7,769 bases of DNA from Methanobacterium sp. (lineage in GTDB: Archaea; Methanobacteriota; Methanobacteria; Methanobacteriales; Methanobacteriaceae), in contig WASR01000138.1 in assembly GCA_009712615.1 (NCBI GenBank), positions 5,503 through 13,271 of the forward strand, given 5' to 3'. Both the position numbers and the translations under genes were made by a program. The notes beneath the pieces were generated by a model, which was given only the letters and a program-made list of their open reading frames with translations, was not told where the DNA came from and did not search any database. Positions 6,881 through 7,769 of the stretch are shown here, piece after piece (position 1 is the first letter of the stretch; every line of letters starts with the position of its first letter).

Positions 6881-7189
6881 CTAATTAACCATTATTAACT
6901 TACCAGTTTCAGGATCTTTGTAAACCGTCCCTACCTGTTCATATCCATTTCCACTGCTTGAACCATTTCCAGGGCTGTTATTCAAAGATTGTGATTGTCC
7001 ATTAACAGTTACGGTATTTTGTACAGATCCTGATGACTCTGATAGTATTGATGGATTGGTTTGCAAAGCCATGATAGCAAAAACAAGAAATCCCACTGCA
7101 AGCACCAGCATACAATCCGTGAGGTTAATTATCCCTGAGGTTGGATCCTCTTCATCACCATCATCTAAAAATCTTCTTTTCTTTGACAT
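6881..7189 (-). CDS. DUF2149 protein, ExbD/TolR-like single-span protein
   Basis: The 102-residue membrane protein has a charged cytoplasmic N-terminus (KKRRFLDDGDEEDP), one membrane span at about residues 25-43, a Ser/Gly/Asn-rich linker (47-81) and a conserved-looking tail, YEQVGTVYKDPETGKLIMV. The start of the span reads INLTDCMLVLAVGFLV. This resembles the ExbD/TolR segment, in which an Asp followed by VMLVLL begins the only span and carries protons; Asp25 would be the equivalent residue. ExbD and TolR are about 140 residues with a folded outer domain, so this one is much shorter outside the membrane. The ATG has GGAGG 9 bases upstream, and the gene overlaps the ExbB-like gene by 25 bases, which suggests coupled translation and a fixed complex. 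The DUF2149 family has no established function. Its role as stator partner is inference from motif and neighbour. Confidence 0.82.
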   Translation of the reverse strand: MSKKRRFLDDGDEEDPTSGIINLTDCMLVLAVGFLVFAIMALQTNPSILSESSGSVQNTVTVNGQSQSLNNSPGNGSSSGNGYEQVGTVYKDPETGKLIMVN

Positions 7190-7769
7190 CTCTCTAAAGC
7201 CTCCAAAGTAGATGTAACAATGGCCTCAAGTATTGAAAGATCATCCATGTACCACTTCTTTCTGTATCGGGAAATTATGAATCCAATTGCACCTGCAGCC
7301 AATCCGGTAATCGTCGTATCAAATGAAATTGTTAAAGCTTGAGCAAGGGCATTTATATCTCCATTTCCAAGAGCAGCTAAACCTGGACCGAGGGGAATAA
7401 GAGTCCCCATCAAACCCATAGTTGGACCTAATCTTACCAATATATCTGTTTTTTGAGTAATATTAGAATATTGAAGTTCTAAATCTTCAATAAGTTTATT
7501 TGCTAAGGCTTTTCTTGATTCAACATCAATATCTTCGTTGTTAATTATTTTTATCAGAACATTTTTCATATTAACATCTAATTCGCTGTTTCGAACATGT
7601 TCTTTCATCTCACCAGGACTTGCTGATTTTGAAATTGCCCTAATGAGTTTTTCAGTTTTATCTACATCGAAGCTGATCCTTGAAAATTTTTCAGTCACAC
7701 AGCTTCCCAAACTCAGGATTGCAAATGTAAAAAATCCTATGAGTATTATAACAACAGGAATAAGAAAAC
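7165..7769 (-). CDS. MotA/TolQ/ExbB-type proton channel protein, N-terminus cut by window edge
   Basis: The frame is open to the right edge and the true start lies beyond it. A TTG at 7710 is open but is not the start: the 19 codons upstream of it encode a membrane span (FLIPVVIILIGFFTFAILS) that continues into LGSCVTEKF. After this first span comes a charged loop of about 70 residues with helical, heptad-like spacing. The second span, LGPTMGLMGTLIPLGPGLAALG, matches the APxLGLLGTVxG signature. The third, ALTISFDTTITGLAAGAIGF, is followed by the basic end SRYRKKW. This is the three-span ExbB/TolQ plan. The Thr in GTL (codon 7404-7402) and those in DTTIT are candidates for the polar residues that line the pore in ExbB. 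At least 200 residues are visible and probably only a short N-terminus is missing. It should form a proton-driven complex with the overlapping DUF2149 product. Confidence 0.88.
   Translation of the reverse strand, partial: FLIPVVIILIGFFTFAILSLGSCVTEKFSRISFDVDKTEKLIRAISKSASPGEMKEHVRNSELDVNMKNVLIKIINNEDIDVESRKALANKLIEDLELQYSNITQKTDILVRLGPTMGLMGTLIPLGPGLAALGNGDINALAQALTISFDTTITGLAAGAIGFIISRYRKKWYMDDLSILEAIVTSTLEALERCQRKEDF

Larger units (their letters stand above)
1851..7769 (-). other. Probable eight-gene operon: motor pair, methyltransferase, ABC importer, FmdE, TrmO
   Basis: All eight genes lie on the minus strand. Junctions in transcription order are an overlap of 25 bases, then gaps of 19, 16, 41, 24, 50 and 44 bases. 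Most starts have a clear Shine-Dalgarno site. No strong terminator-like T tract interrupts the series until the T8 and T11 tracts after the last gene. The promoter must lie right of the window or inside it undetected. The last two genes have the widest gaps and could have an internal promoter, though no TATA box with proper spacing was found. Confidence 0.65.

Noticed and set aside
1..7769. Defence system, prophage, toxin-antitoxin or non-coding RNA genes
   Set aside because: Every sizeable stretch is accounted for by nine recognisable genes, the longest gap is about 78 bases, and no tRNA-like or structured RNA pattern was seen on either strand.

Overview
The window reads as the chromosome of a hydrogenotrophic methanogen of the order Methanobacteriales, most likely Methanobacterium or a close relative. 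This rests on a full-length two-domain NrpR nitrogen repressor, a stand-alone FmdE-family protein, a short archaeal TrmO/TsaA-like protein, a DUF2149 protein, moderate-to-low GC, and archaeal Shine-Dalgarno sites of the GGTGA/GAGGTG type. No rRNA, tRNA, CRISPR array, insertion sequence or integrase was seen. The genus is inferred from protein style, not from a search.

Layout: bases 1-78 are the leader of nrpR, which runs rightward (79-1773). A 77-base A/T-rich gap with oligo-A and oligo-T runs separates it from a convergent set of eight minus-strand genes that fills the rest of the window. In transcription order (right to left) these are: an ExbB/TolQ/MotA-like proton-channel protein cut by the right edge; a DUF2149 single-span protein that looks like an ExbD/TolR counterpart; a class I SAM-dependent methyltransferase; a membrane-anchored substrate-binding protein; a FecCD-type permease; its ATPase; an FmdE-family zinc-ribbon protein; and a TrmO-like protein. 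Gaps run from a 25-base overlap to about 50 bases, so one transcription unit, starting outside the window, is plausible.

How the genes may work together: binding protein, permease and ATPase form a complete type II (FecBCD/BtuFCD-like) importer for a metal chelate, corrinoid or metal oxyanion. Substrate identity cannot be read from sequence. The motor-like ExbB/DUF2149 pair lies immediately upstream in the same unit, although Methanobacteriales have a pseudomurein wall and no outer membrane. A proton-driven ExbBD-like module tied to a metal or cofactor importer, a methyltransferase and FmdE is the most unusual content here.

Three start sites needed correction. The ATPase most likely starts at GTG 3792, the binding protein at ATG 6014, and the ExbB-like gene does not start at TTG 7710 but runs off the right edge.
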